NCBI RefSeq assembly: GCF_007004655.1
Contig: NZ_ML660087.1
Location: forward strand, 258,987-322,986
Source: Exilibacterium tricleocarpae
GTDB taxonomy: Bacteria > Pseudomonadota > Gammaproteobacteria > Pseudomonadales > Cellvibrionaceae
Length of the DNA stretch: 64,000 nucleotides
Direction of reading: 5' to 3'
The notes beneath the pieces are model-generated. The model was not told the DNA's origin. It saw nothing but the letters and a program-made list of their open reading frames with translations, and did no database searches. Below, piece after piece: positions 8,282 to 17,931 of the stretch (positions are counted from its first letter, which is position 1; each line of letters opens with the position of its first letter). Made by a program: the position numbers and the translations under genes.

Positions 8282-10723
8282 ATGAGTTCAGACAGCAGTT
8301 TGGCTGAAACTCGTTACTACACGATCAAAGCCTGGTGTCTGCTTGCAGCCGCCACGGTTGCCTATGGCTGTGTCAATGGCGCGCTGGGCACTTTTTCATT
8401 TCCCTCGCAACGGTTTCTCGGGTTTTTTGCCACCGCATTGCTGCTGGTAGCCGCCGCCGGTTTTGGTATTTCGCTGCGGGTGTCCCTGGCCGCTTTTGTG
8501 ACGGCGGTGATCGCTGCACTTGCCACCACCGATCTGGCGATATGGAGTCTGTGCATCACGCTGGTGCTTGCTTGTCTGGCTTACGACGCCCGCGGCCAGC
8601 GCCTGGGCGAGTTGCTCGGGGCATTGGCGATCGGCGGGGTGCTGATAGCGTTTGCGGCTTTGTTGCTCGGACATCTGCCGGCTGCCTGGCGGGTTTATGT
8701 CGATGCCAGTGTGGCGCTGTCGTCGTGGCTCGCCGGTATCAGTGGCGCGCCGCACAATCTCGGTCCGTCCGCTGCCGGTAGCGGACTTATGCTTGTCTTT
8801 ACGGCGATATGCGCAGGCTTTCTGCTGCGTGCACGTCGCGCGACGGATGTCCTGTTGGTCTTGGTTGCCCTGTTGATCGGCCTGGTCGCCCTGGTCGGCT
8901 TTTTGTCGATCGTGGTGTTGTACTGGCCGCTTTGGGTAAGCGGGCTGCTGGAGTGGCTCGATCCCCAGGCAGCATTCCAGGCCAGCCGGCGCGACCCGGC
9001 GGCGGTGGCGCTGCACGCGCCGCTGGCGTTGTTGGTGCTGCTGTTATTGCCGGTCGGGTTATTGCCGGCTGTGCAACTGCGGCCACTGCCGGGCCGTTTT
9101 CTGTCGCCCTGGCCGGGGGCGCTGCTGGGTGTTGTCCTGGCCTGGTTGATGACGCCGTTTTTTCCGACCGCACCGGCCAAAGAAACCGGGGTGCTGTTTT
9201 ATAACAAGGGTATGCTGGACTGGCGCGTGCCCCGCAACGGCGCCTTCGGCTTGCAGCAGGCCGGGATGTTTGGTCTGTTTCCCCAATACCTGCAGGCGGC
9301 CGGTTACCGCACCCACCGGCTGTCGAAAATGGGGCGGATTACGCCGCAGTCGTTGGCACAGAACCAGGTGCTGGTCATTATCAATCCCACAGAGATGTTT
9401 TCAGCGCAGGAGCGTCAGGCTGTCTGGTCTTTTGTCGAGGCGGGCGGCGGACTGCTGGTGATGGGTGATCACACCGATCTGGCCGGTATGATGGCGCCGC
9501 TCAACACGCTGCTGGCGCCGGTGGATATTGCCTACCGCTTCGACTCCGCTTTCTCCATCCGGCAATGGCGGACGGACTATGAGATTTTCCCGCATCCGCT
9601 GACCCGGCGCCTGGACTGGTCCAATGAGTTGTTGCGACACAGCACGGGCGCGTCGCTCGCCCTGGGTGGTGGTGCGTTCCCACTGGTCTCGGGTAAGTTT
9701 GCGTTCTCTGATTACGGGGTCAGGGAAAACGAAGCCAATGGTTACCTGGGTGACTACCGCTATCAGACCAGCGAACTGTTGGGCGATGTGGTGATTGTCG
9801 CGGGCGCAACCTACGGGCGCGGGCGCGTGTTGGTATTCGGCGATACCTCCGCGTTTCAAAATATCGCCATCTATAATTCCGCGCCGTTTATTGTCGATGC
9901 GTTTGACTATTTATCGACGCCCGCCAGCGGCTCGATCGCCTGGCCGCGCTCGCTGCCGCTGCTGGTGTTGCTGCTACTTGTGGCAAGCTATCTGGTGCTG
10001 GCGCGCTGGCGTCCGTTAGCCGTGGCGGCGACGGCACTGGCGGTGGTATTGACCGCCGCCGGCCTGCGCTGGTGGACAGCGGCGCCGCTGCGTTTCGACC
10101 ACCAGCGCCTGGCGCTGATCGAAGCCACCCAACTCAACCGTTTTGCACTCGCCCACTGGCAGCGCGACTCGATCGGCGGCCTCGCCGTCAACCTGTCCCG
10201 CGCCGGTTACCTGCCACTGATTCTGCGCAGCGGTGACTGGGATTATCTGCAACGCGCGCGGTTGTTGATCTCGATCGCGCCGGGCAAAACCTACACAGCG
10301 GCGCAGCGGCAACGCCTTCGCGATTTTATGACCGGTGGCGGCGGTTATCTGGTCGGTGTCGGTTGGGAGGAGCGCCACGCGGTTGCCCCTTTTCTCCGCG
10401 AGTTGGATTTCACTATCGGGCCGGCGCCGCTGGGGCCGGTACCGGTACGGCTGAAAACCGAAGACCCGCAACTGATTGGCGAACTGCGCCGCCGGCCGCA
10501 GTTTCACGAGGCCTGGCCGCTGGCGGGGGAGACGCCTTTCGACGAGGTGTTGTACGAGGACCTGGGTTATGTGATTGCCGCGCAGCGGCGCATCGGCGCC
10601 GGCAAGGCGGTGGTGATTGCCGACAGTTACTTTTTGATGGACAGGGCCCTGGAGGAGGAAAACGCCTGGTGGCCCGGCAATATTCTGTTCGTGCAGGCGT
10701 TGCTGCGCGACCTGGCTGAGTGA
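8282..10723 (+). CDS. Multi-pass membrane protein with two GATase-like domains (paralogue 1)
   Basis: An 813-residue protein. The N-terminal ~300 residues are about eight to nine hydrophobic helices. A soluble Rossmann-like domain follows (about 301-545) resembling the class I glutamine-amidotransferase-like fold of DUF4350-type proteins, with a LVIINP strand and AGGGLLVMGDHTDLAGM near 386-402. One to two helices (about 550-590) lead to a second, degenerate copy (about 600-813; TGGGGYLVGVG near 684-694). No Cys-His-Glu amidotransferase triad is evident, so binding or scaffolding is more likely than hydrolysis. The gene overlaps the next by 4 bp and the two proteins share architecture and the Gly-Asp-His-Thr motif. 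No strong Shine-Dalgarno sequence is seen. Confidence 0.65.
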   Translation: MSSDSSLAETRYYTIKAWCLLAAATVAYGCVNGALGTFSFPSQRFLGFFATALLLVAAAGFGISLRVSLAAFVTAVIAALATTDLAIWSLCITLVLACLAYDARGQRLGELLGALAIGGVLIAFAALLLGHLPAAWRVYVDASVALSSWLAGISGAPHNLGPSAAGSGLMLVFTAICAGFLLRARRATDVLLVLVALLIGLVALVGFLSIVVLYWPLWVSGLLEWLDPQAAFQASRRDPAAVALHAPLALLVLLLLPVGLLPAVQLRPLPGRFLSPWPGALLGVVLAWLMTPFFPTAPAKETGVLFYNKGMLDWRVPRNGAFGLQQAGMFGLFPQYLQAAGYRTHRLSKMGRITPQSLAQNQVLVIINPTEMFSAQERQAVWSFVEAGGGLLVMGDHTDLAGMMAPLNTLLAPVDIAYRFDSAFSIRQWRTDYEIFPHPLTRRLDWSNELLRHSTGASLALGGGAFPLVSGKFAFSDYGVRENEANGYLGDYRYQTSELLGDVVIVAGATYGRGRVLVFGDTSAFQNIAIYNSAPFIVDAFDYLSTPASGSIAWPRSLPLLVLLLLVASYLVLARWRPLAVAATALAVVLTAAGLRWWTAAPLRFDHQRLALIEATQLNRFALAHWQRDSIGGLAVNLSRAGYLPLILRSGDWDYLQRARLLISIAPGKTYTAAQRQRLRDFMTGGGGYLVGVGWEERHAVAPFLRELDFTIGPAPLGPVPVRLKTEDPQLIGELRRRPQFHEAWPLAGETPFDEVLYEDLGYVIAAQRRIGAGKAVVIADSYFLMDRALEEENAWWPGNILFVQALLRDLAE

Positions 10724-13094
10724 GGACGATGATCTGGTTTGCCATATTGCTGTCTGCCGCGGGCTGGGAGTTGCACTCCGGCTTTTACGTGGCCCCCGAC
10801 CCCGGCGCGGCCTGGCGCTTGTGGGCGCTGGCGGTGGTGCTGTTACTGGCGGCTTACCCGCCCGCCGCCGGTCGGCGCCGGTCGCCGGCGGCCTACGGCA
10901 ATACACTGGGTTGCGTCGTGGTGGCGGGCGCAGTGATTGTCTCGGTGCAATTTCTCTTCAGCCTGGGTTACGAACGCCTGCTGGTGGGGGCGCCGACGCT
11001 GGACTGGCTGGCCCCGTTGATCTGGCTGGCGGCCACTTTGCTCGGCTACGATGCCGGTATTGGCGAGGGTCTGGTACATATTCAGACCCAGCAACAATTG
11101 TTCTCTTTCAGTCTCGGTCCGGAAAAATTCGGCTTGCCTTTTATCGGCTTAGTGTTGTTGCCCGGCGCCGTGCTGCTTTACGCCGACACCCCCTCGCAGC
11201 GGCGCTTTTGGCAACGCCTTGCATTGCTCAGCGGCGCCGCGCTTGGCTACTGTGTCGCGCGTCTGGGTCTGTTGGTGGCGCTGTTTGTCGACTACGAAAA
11301 ACTTTCTGTGTTCTGGCAACCGCTATGGTTGGTGTTGCAGTTCCTGCCGCTGGTGCTGTTGCTGGCGTTGTTGCTGCCGCTGCGTGCCACCGCGCCGGTG
11401 TGGCTGGCGCGCTGGCAGCCGCGGGAGGCCGCCTATGCCGGCCTGCTGGCGGCGCTGACACTGATGTTGACGGTTGTCGGCAGTTACCGGCCGGCGGGCG
11501 AGAAAACAGATGTCCGGGTTTTAATCGACGACGCCCACAGCGATTGGGCCTGGACCGATGTGGTGTTCGATAAATTTGCGTTCAACCGCAAGGCCACCTA
11601 TTCCTACACCAACCTGGTGGAGCACCTGGGGCGTTATTACAGCGTGGAAGTCAATCGCGATCAGCCCTTGACGGCGGCGCTTTTGTCCGGCTTTGACGTG
11701 GTGGTGCTGAAAACGCCGACCCGGCCCTACGCCGAGGCGGAGATCGACGCCGTGGAGCGCTATGTCAGCGACGGCGGCGGCTTGTTCCTGATCGGCGATC
11801 ACACCAACCTGTTTGGTATGACCACCCATATGAACCCGCTGGCCGGGCGCTTTGGCCTGCGCTTCGAAGACGACGACACTTTCGACCTCGCCTCCGGGCA
11901 GCCGTCGGTGTTGCGCAATTCACCGCTAAATCCCCATCCGATAGCCCAGGGCCTTAACGGCATGGCGTTTGAGACCTCGTGTTCCGTCGTGGCGCCGCTG
12001 CACGCCGATCGAGTGTTGGTGGGTTATGCACTCGGCAGTGAACTGGTGGACTACTCCCATATTAACTTCTTCGGCAATATGGCTGTCGATAGCCACGACC
12101 GCTACGGCGTTTTTCTACAGGGGGCGGCGCTGGATTATGGCCGCGGTCGGGTGTCGGCGTTTACCGACAGCACTATTTTCTCCAACTTCTCCGTGTTCCA
12201 GGAAGGGCGCGCGGAGTTGGCGCTGGCGACGGTGGCGTACCTGCAGGCGGGGCCGAGCTGGCACCGCGCCTGGTGGTGGTTGCTGCTGGTGCTGGCGGTT
12301 GCCGCGCTGGGGTTGGCGCTGCGCAAGCGCTGGGTCCATGCCAGCCTGCGCGCCGGTATGCCGGCGCTGGCATTGGCGCTGCCGGCCGGTCTGTTGTTGG
12401 TGAAGTTGGTGCACCTGCAACTTTATACGCCGCCCGAGCCCCGCGACCCTTACCCGAAACTGGTGTTTGATCGCTATTTCTCCCAGTATGAATTGCCGTC
12501 GATGATCGAGGTCGGCGGCGGCCTGCGCGAAAAAAGTTTCGACGCTTTCTTCGTCGCCACCCAGCGCATGGGTTTCGTGCCGCGCATTCGCCGGGATTTT
12601 GTCGATGCCCTGGGCGAGGGTTACCCGTTTATCTTGATCAATCCGGTTGGCGCGGTCTATACGCGTCACGCCGCTGCGGTTTCCGCCTATTTGCGCTCCG
12701 GCGGCTCCATGCTGGTGATGGTCGACGACAAGGGGCCTTTTCACAGTCTCAATGCCCTGCTCAATGAAGTGGGCGTGGGTATAGTGCCCAAGTTGCCCGG
12801 CGCCGGTGTGGGTGCCGGTGAGGTCGAGGTCGTCGGTGTCGAGCCGGTGGCCTTGCCGCCGGAATTTGCCGCGGCGGCGGGATCGGTGCCGGCTGTCTAT
12901 CGGACCGAGTTTGGCCGGGGGCGGCTGGTGCTGGTGGTGGGCGCGCAGTACCTGAGCCAGGAGCGCATGGGGCCGGTGTTCAATAATCCGGATGAAGCCG
13001 AGCGAGCCCTGTACCTGCTGGAATACCATTTGATTGACGATATCCTGCTGCAAAACAATGCCGGCGAGACCCCCGCCGTGGGAGTGTTGTCACC

Positions 13095-13098
<4 letters not shown>
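10720..13098 (+). CDS. Multi-pass membrane protein with two GATase-like domains (paralogue 2)
   Basis: A 792-residue paralogue of the preceding protein with the same layout: about seven to eight N-terminal membrane helices (1-255), a GATase-like domain (about 264-510; VRVLIDDAHSDW and later GGGLFLIGDHTNLFGM), two helices, then a second domain (about 575-792; RSGGSMLVMVDDKGPF). The GTG start at 10720 overlaps the previous stop (GTGA); an in-frame ATG at 10729 is an alternative. The conserved Gly-Asp-His-Thr in both paralogues suggests a retained ligand or metal site. A tandem, translationally coupled pair suggests a hetero-oligomer in the inner membrane. Its substrate is unknown. Confidence 0.65.
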
Positions 13099-13619
<521 letters not shown>

Positions 13620-13673
13620 TGCGGGTTGTTTTAAAACGCTGAAAAAAATACTACCGACAAGTGGAGAGAGCAG

Positions 13674-14126
13674 ATGGCAGTAGATGCCGACCAGAGCGTG
13701 GAAAGCGGTGCGGAGACTGGGGGTGAAACAAGCGGCGACAGCAAAGGGGGCGGCGCCAACGTTACCCTGCTGTATGCCGCAATCGGTGTGCTGTTGCTGA
13801 TCGTCGGGCTGCTCGGCGGTTATTTGCTGGCGCAGACGGGGCAACCCGCCGCCGCGGTGGCGCCACTGGCGCAGACTCATGCCCAGCACGCCGCACATGG
13901 CAGTGTAAACCTGAATCTGCCGGCTGAGCTTACCCAGTTTATGTCCGGCTGGGGTTGTCCCTGCGGCTGCGGCGATCCGCTGCTTGAGTGCCACTGCAGC
14001 GAACCCAATGGCGCCGAGGAAATTCGCGGCTATGTCAAAAATCTCTATGACGACGATATCCCACTCGAGGTCATCCGCGATCGCGTGATCAAGCGCTACG
14101 GTGCTTCAGTAGTCGGGGGGCTGTGA
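13674..14126 (+). CDS. Membrane-anchored CcmH/PCYCGC-like cysteine-cluster protein
   Basis: A 150-residue protein: a polar N-terminus (1-30), one membrane helix (about 31-53), a His/Ala-rich linker, then a compact domain with Cys95, 97, 99, 106 and 108 in GCPCGCGDPLLECHC. The C-terminal helical part (EEIRGYVKNL, then PLEVIRDRVIKRYG) closely parallels CcmH/NrfF-type proteins, whose CxxC takes part in reducing apocytochrome c. The dense CxCxC arrangement also recalls PCYCGC proteins. Metal binding or thiol exchange is likely in the periplasm. The ATG at 13674 has GGAGAG upstream. The next gene starts on its stop codon. The exact family is uncertain. Confidence 0.7.
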   Translation: MAVDADQSVESGAETGGETSGDSKGGGANVTLLYAAIGVLLLIVGLLGGYLLAQTGQPAAAVAPLAQTHAQHAAHGSVNLNLPAELTQFMSGWGCPCGCGDPLLECHCSEPNGAEEIRGYVKNLYDDDIPLEVIRDRVIKRYGASVVGGL

Positions 14127-15031
14127 TGGTTCGTGCCTTAGTGCTGCTTGCGGCTTGTCTGTGGTGTGCGAATGCTGCTGCGGACTTTGTGTTTACCGCT
14201 TTGGTAGACGGCCAGTGGCGCACCCACCACCAGAAAACCGCCGGCGCCAAACCGGTGCCGCTGGGGGATAAAAGCGGTGACCACGGCGCGCCGATTTTAT
14301 CGCCCGATAAGAGCAGGCTGGCCTATGAAATCGCGGGCAAGGGCACCGCTATATGCCAGGTCGCCGCGGCGACTTGTCGAGCGGTCGCCGCCGACGGCGG
14401 TTTTTTTTCGGTGCGCCCGGTGTGGCTGGCGGCTGACGATCAACTGGCCATGGTCCGTTACCAGGTCGACAGCAAGCGCGAAGATTCGAGCCTGGTGGTT
14501 TATCGAATGGGCCCGGACCTGCGCCAGCCCGGCCAATTGCGGCCGCTGTTGGACCAGACCGGCAACCAGGACTATCCCGCTGTTTCCAGCGACGGCCGCT
14601 ATCTCGCCTATTCCTCCGCCCAGTTGATAACCGTGCACCGCGCCGCGACCCGGGTGACCCAGGCACTGTGGCAGTTGGATCGCAGCAGTGGTATTACCCG
14701 GCCGTTGACCCAGGGTAACTGGCAGGATATTCACGCCGCGTTCAGCGGCAACGGGCGCTGGCTCAGTTTTGCCTCGAATCGCGATGGCCAGTTTGAAATC
14801 TACCTGATGAACCTGGCCAGCGGCGCCATTCGCCGGCTGACCGACGGGCCGGGACCAAAAACCTGGCCCCGCTGGCTGCCGTCGGATCGGGAGATCTCGT
14901 ATACGCGGGTCAATCAAGGGCGCTATGAAATATGGGTGCAGGCGCTGGACTCGGATGAGACCCTGCAGGTGTTTCCGTTTGGCCGAACCGAGGCCGATCC
15001 GGTGCAGATTAGGGACGGAGAATTCAGATGA
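14126..15031 (+). CDS. TolB-like beta-propeller, periplasmic
   Basis: A 301-residue protein with a signal peptide (about 1-20, ending Ala-Asn-Ala-Ala-Ala) followed by WD40-like PD40/TolB repeats: ILSPDKSRLAYE, AVSSDGRYLAYS, AFSGNGRWLSFASNRDGQFE and RWLPSDREISYT. These blades form scaffolds for periplasmic protein contacts. The ATG at 14126 overlaps the upstream stop (TGATG); a GTG one codon earlier is possible. It overlaps the next gene by 4 bp (ATGA). It probably serves as a binding platform for the secreted products of this block; the partner is not known. Confidence 0.75.
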   Translation: MVRALVLLAACLWCANAAADFVFTALVDGQWRTHHQKTAGAKPVPLGDKSGDHGAPILSPDKSRLAYEIAGKGTAICQVAAATCRAVAADGGFFSVRPVWLAADDQLAMVRYQVDSKREDSSLVVYRMGPDLRQPGQLRPLLDQTGNQDYPAVSSDGRYLAYSSAQLITVHRAATRVTQALWQLDRSSGITRPLTQGNWQDIHAAFSGNGRWLSFASNRDGQFEIYLMNLASGAIRRLTDGPGPKTWPRWLPSDREISYTRVNQGRYEIWVQALDSDETLQVFPFGRTEADPVQIRDGEFR

Positions 15032-16098
15032 TACGATTAGTTTTTTCGATAGTGTTTTGCGCGGTATGTAATGCACCGGTCTGCAGTGCCGATACCGGCG
15101 GCGGCCTGTCGCTGTCGGTGGGCTCGTTTAATCCCTCGACCGGTGCGAGTGTGACAGTGACTTACAACGTTGCAGTCCCGCAGGCGGTTACCTTGCGCGT
15201 CTATGATCCCGATCAGGCGCTGGTGCGCACCTTGTTGCGCGATGTCGAACGGGATCAAGGTGAACATACTGTCAGTTGGGACGGTAAAGACGATGCCGGC
15301 ACTATCGTCCCGAATGAAGCCTATACCTTTGTAGTTGAGGGATCAAAAGGCCTGCTGGCAGACCCCTGGACCGTTTCCGGCGGTGTGGTTGAGGATATTC
15401 TCGATGCGGTATTCGATCCCAGTGACGACACCGTAAGGTACGATTTGCCGCAGCCGGCCCGTGTGTTGATCCGTCTCGGGGTAAAAAACGGTCCGCTGTA
15501 TAAGACCCTGGTCGACTGGGAGCCGCGAGTCGGCGGCAGGGTGACGGAATACTGGAACGGCCGCGACGAAAACCAGCTGTTTGATCTGCGTGCCCACAAG
15601 GATTTTACCGCGTTGATAACTTACGTTACGCTGCCGCAGGCGACGGTGGTGACATTCGGCAACAAAAATATCAGCTACCCGCGCTACAAGCGTGAAGTGG
15701 CCGAGGGCAGGGCGCTCAAGGTGCAACGACCCTGGCGTGGGCCGGCGATGTTATTGCGCCCGGCCAACCTGGTGCCGCCGCACTGGGTCGATGCACCGGT
15801 GCCGTCGATGAAGTTTCCCGACCACCAGGAGGGCGCGCCGGTCGGCGAGCGCCTCAAGGTGCGGGTCGATGTCAGTGATATCGACCGCGATGTACTGGCC
15901 GATGATCAGTATGAAATTATTTTTTATGTCAACGATATTTTTTTCGGCGAGGCGGAGCGCGGCCATCTGCCGTTTAACTGGGTGTGGGAGCTGCACCAGT
16001 TTCCCAAGGGACGTCATCGACTCACGGTCAATATATCCAGTGCCAAGGGGATGATCGGGGTTGTCAGCAGGAATATAACGGTCGGCGGCAAGAATTGA
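15028..16098 (+). CDS. Secreted FlgD-Ig-domain protein
   Basis: A 356-residue protein with a signal peptide (about 1-21). The first domain (about 28-115) has the FlgD-Ig signature SWDGKDDAGTIVPNEAYTF. A second (about 120-205) has the equivalent EYWNGRDENQLFDL. The rest is a beta-rich region ending in a third Ig-like unit (about 275-356). It is the last gene of the block and mirrors the FlgD-Ig half of the second gene. The start overlaps the preceding stop (ATGA). A structural or cell-surface assembly role is likely; no enzyme motif is seen. Confidence 0.7.
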   Translation: MIRLVFSIVFCAVCNAPVCSADTGGGLSLSVGSFNPSTGASVTVTYNVAVPQAVTLRVYDPDQALVRTLLRDVERDQGEHTVSWDGKDDAGTIVPNEAYTFVVEGSKGLLADPWTVSGGVVEDILDAVFDPSDDTVRYDLPQPARVLIRLGVKNGPLYKTLVDWEPRVGGRVTEYWNGRDENQLFDLRAHKDFTALITYVTLPQATVVTFGNKNISYPRYKREVAEGRALKVQRPWRGPAMLLRPANLVPPHWVDAPVPSMKFPDHQEGAPVGERLKVRVDVSDIDRDVLADDQYEIIFYVNDIFFGEAERGHLPFNWVWELHQFPKGRHRLTVNISSAKGMIGVVSRNITVGGKN

Positions 16099-16140
16099 CG
16101 TAAGGAGCGGCAAGGTCTTGGGGGACGTCTGCAAAGCCTT

Positions 16141-16309
16141 GGGGACTCGCCTAAAGCGCCTACTTTTGGTCCCGACAGCATCCCTGCTGTCGAGAGTTTC
16201 TGAAGGCTTCCGCCAGAGCCAGACCTACCTTCAGTACACTTAATCGAGATCGATGTGGCTGGGCCGTGGCCGATAAGCCGATGCAAATACGCTTAAGGCA
16301 TTACCATTC
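16141..16309. repeat. Palindromic element, copy A (left arm missing)
   Basis: Contains the family core GACAGCATCCCTGCTGTC, the right stem arm (16196-16225, starting GTTTCTGAAGGC) and the right outer end (CTTAATCGAGATCGAT, then CGCTTAAGG). The matching left arm is absent; instead a fragment of the second repeat family (TTGGGGGACGTCTGCAAAGCC at 16129-16149) abuts the core. It therefore looks truncated by a later rearrangement. It lies 42 bases after the end of the eleven-gene block. Confidence 0.75.
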
Positions 16310-16423
16310 GGGATGCTTGCAACTTAATAAAACTTTCTGCGCTGTGTTAGCTCAGCGGTACAGGCCTAAGTTACGCAGTTGCTGACGTCGCACGGTGTTA
16401 CTCAGTGTTCCAGGCATTATAAG

Positions 16424-16444
16424 TTGCTAAGTTGCAGGCGTCCC
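16424..16444. repeat. 21-bp inverted repeat, left border of the AT-rich segment
   Basis: The 21 bases starting TTGCTAAGTTGC and ending GTCCC are the exact reverse complement of 19176-19196. Composition changes from GC-rich to AT-rich beyond this point. The sequence is the right half of a hairpin that is intact at 19176-19229 and partly intact at 20543-20632. Confidence 0.7.
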
Positions 16445-16801
16445 TCAAAAATATAAGCGTTCATACGAGTCTTCATGCTTGGCTTTATCGAGTTGTTTCG
16501 CCATGCTCTTTAAAGAGAATTTAATACTGCCGACATCCAATTTTGCCGAGCTACTCATATGACCAGGTAGATTTTTCTGGTGCTCCGCTTGCTCACTGGC
16601 ATACTTGCCGCCCGTGTTTTTGGTGGGCGTGGTACCTGCGGCACCGTCTGCCTCGTCAACCATTTTCGTATAATTGTCAAGCTTGGCAAGCGCGGCACTC
16701 ACATTGCAAGTCGCATCGACTTTAACTACGCCATCATAGCGCTTGCGCACCTTTTGAATAGTCTCGCGCGCACTTTTACGGGCGGCGGGGGCTTTTTCCA
16801 T
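16445..16801 (-). CDS. Hypothetical 118-residue charged protein
   Basis: An open frame of 118 residues, Lys/Ala/Ser-rich, probably helical, with one Cys, no signal peptide and no membrane segment. Its amino-acid composition is that of a normal soluble protein. The stop codon lies at the border of the left 21-bp repeat. The Shine-Dalgarno match is weak (CCAAG). I recognise no family; it could be a small cargo gene or a chance frame. Confidence 0.4.
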   Translation of the reverse strand: MEKAPAARKSARETIQKVRKRYDGVVKVDATCNVSAALAKLDNYTKMVDEADGAAGTTPTKNTGGKYASEQAEHQKNLPGHMSSSAKLDVGSIKFSLKSMAKQLDKAKHEDSYERLYF

Positions 16802-17044
16802 GCATCTTGGCTGTTTACCACAGACCAGTTAACTTGAAAGGAATTAAGACCACCTTTTTACGAAATATTACAATATCTAACTACCGTGATACGATCAAAC
16901 ATCAGTATGAGCTAGGGAAAGTGCACAGGTAAGCTTCTTATTAACCTTGACCACGATACGTTTAGCCGTTTATAAGCAACCACACCGATTGACCTAAAAA
17001 CTAAAACCAATCGCCAGAAACCGATTGTTATATTAATGCCTAAA

Positions 17045-17229
17045 CGGCTATCAGGATAAAATTTCCCCGCCTTGATAGAGATTTGGAGTGTCGGATCGAG
17101 TTGATAACGCCGCCGCACCAATGCCAGCATCAAGCGTGAAAATCCCAGTAATAACATCCGCGTTAGCACACCGTAGACCAACAGGCTGCCGAGCAGAAAA
17201 AGTGTCCACGCCTGCCCTTCCTATACTCG
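17045..17229 (-). pseudogene. Fragment of a DUF2868-like membrane protein
   Basis: Read on the minus strand from a stop codon just upstream (TAG at about 17230-17232), the frame gives WTLFLLGSLLVYGVLTRMLL, then a basic stretch with RRRYQLDP. The YG-x-L-x-R-x-x-L-L pattern after a hydrophobic helix resembles DUF2868 membrane proteins. The 5' part of the gene is missing and the match ends after about 60 residues. GC content here is higher than in the flanks, suggesting a relic of an older chromosomal gene. Family assignment is from memory of the motif only. Confidence 0.35.
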
Positions 17230-17727
17230 TTAAGAATTATAGTTTTTTTGGTTCGGTTTTTATAATTTTTCCAACGGAAGAAACAATTTTTTGTTTTTAT
17301 AGTTATAGTTGGGAGTTCAAAACACCTTCGATTTTATTTAATAGAAAATAACTATATTGAAAATATTTGACCCATTTATGGAGGTTGTACAAACATTTAC
17401 ATAATTACCAAAACACGTGATTTAACATTTGGTCAAAATAAGAAGTGTGAAGCCTTGTTGAATAAGGGGAGGTCATCGCAAAAATGGGCGAACCCCAGGC
17501 GAGAACCCAACTGCCCAATGGCGGCGGGGAGAGAATCCAGTATCTCTGGTCGGAAGCCATCAATAATCAACTCGGTAGGCTTCCCGGTGTTGCCAGCTAT
17601 ACCACTCAGGTAATATGAATGAGCAATGATAAACGTTAGTAATGTTGAGCACTTAGTCGCACCTTCATCAATAAAAATATTGTTATTTTTTGGGTATTCA
17701 TTTTTAGTAGTAGTCACCATTATCGTC

Positions 17728-17771
17728 GCGATAGCGATAGCGATAGCGATAGCGATAGCGATAGCGATAGC
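17728..17771. repeat. Hexanucleotide tandem repeat (GCGATA)
   Basis: Seven perfect GCGATA units followed by GC. A six-base unit cannot shift the reading frame, so phase variation by frameshift is not expected. It lies about 160 bases before the ATG at 17932, so copy-number change could alter promoter spacing. Confidence 0.9.
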
Positions 17772-17931
17772 TATTGTTGGTATAGCGGTTGTTAAAGGCA
17801 GTAATTATGAGGTTATACGTATTAATCGCCCCAATAAAATAATCGCTAAGAGCCTTTGTTTGGCAATAGGTGATGACGTTATCGCTATGTTAGCTAAATG
17901 ATCGTGTATCTATAACAGATAAGGAGTGTAT

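Larger units (their letters stand above)
16802..17931. other. AT-rich stretch without intact genes
   Basis: Contains the gene remnant at 17045-17229, a sequence at 17452-17466 (GCCTTGTTGAATAAG) resembling the end of IS903-type elements without any transposase, and the hexanucleotide repeat at 17728-17771. The region just before 17932 probably carries the promoter of the next gene. I see no other feature. Confidence 0.5.

Noticed and set aside
17433-17720. A 95-residue minus-strand frame and an IS903-like end (GCCTTGTTGAATAAG)
   Set aside because: No transposase motif is present and only one end is seen; at most a decayed trace of an IS5-family element.
17626-17901. A 91-residue frame with an Ala-Ile run
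   Set aside because: The run is just the GCGATA tandem repeat translated; there is no ribosome binding site and no family similarity.
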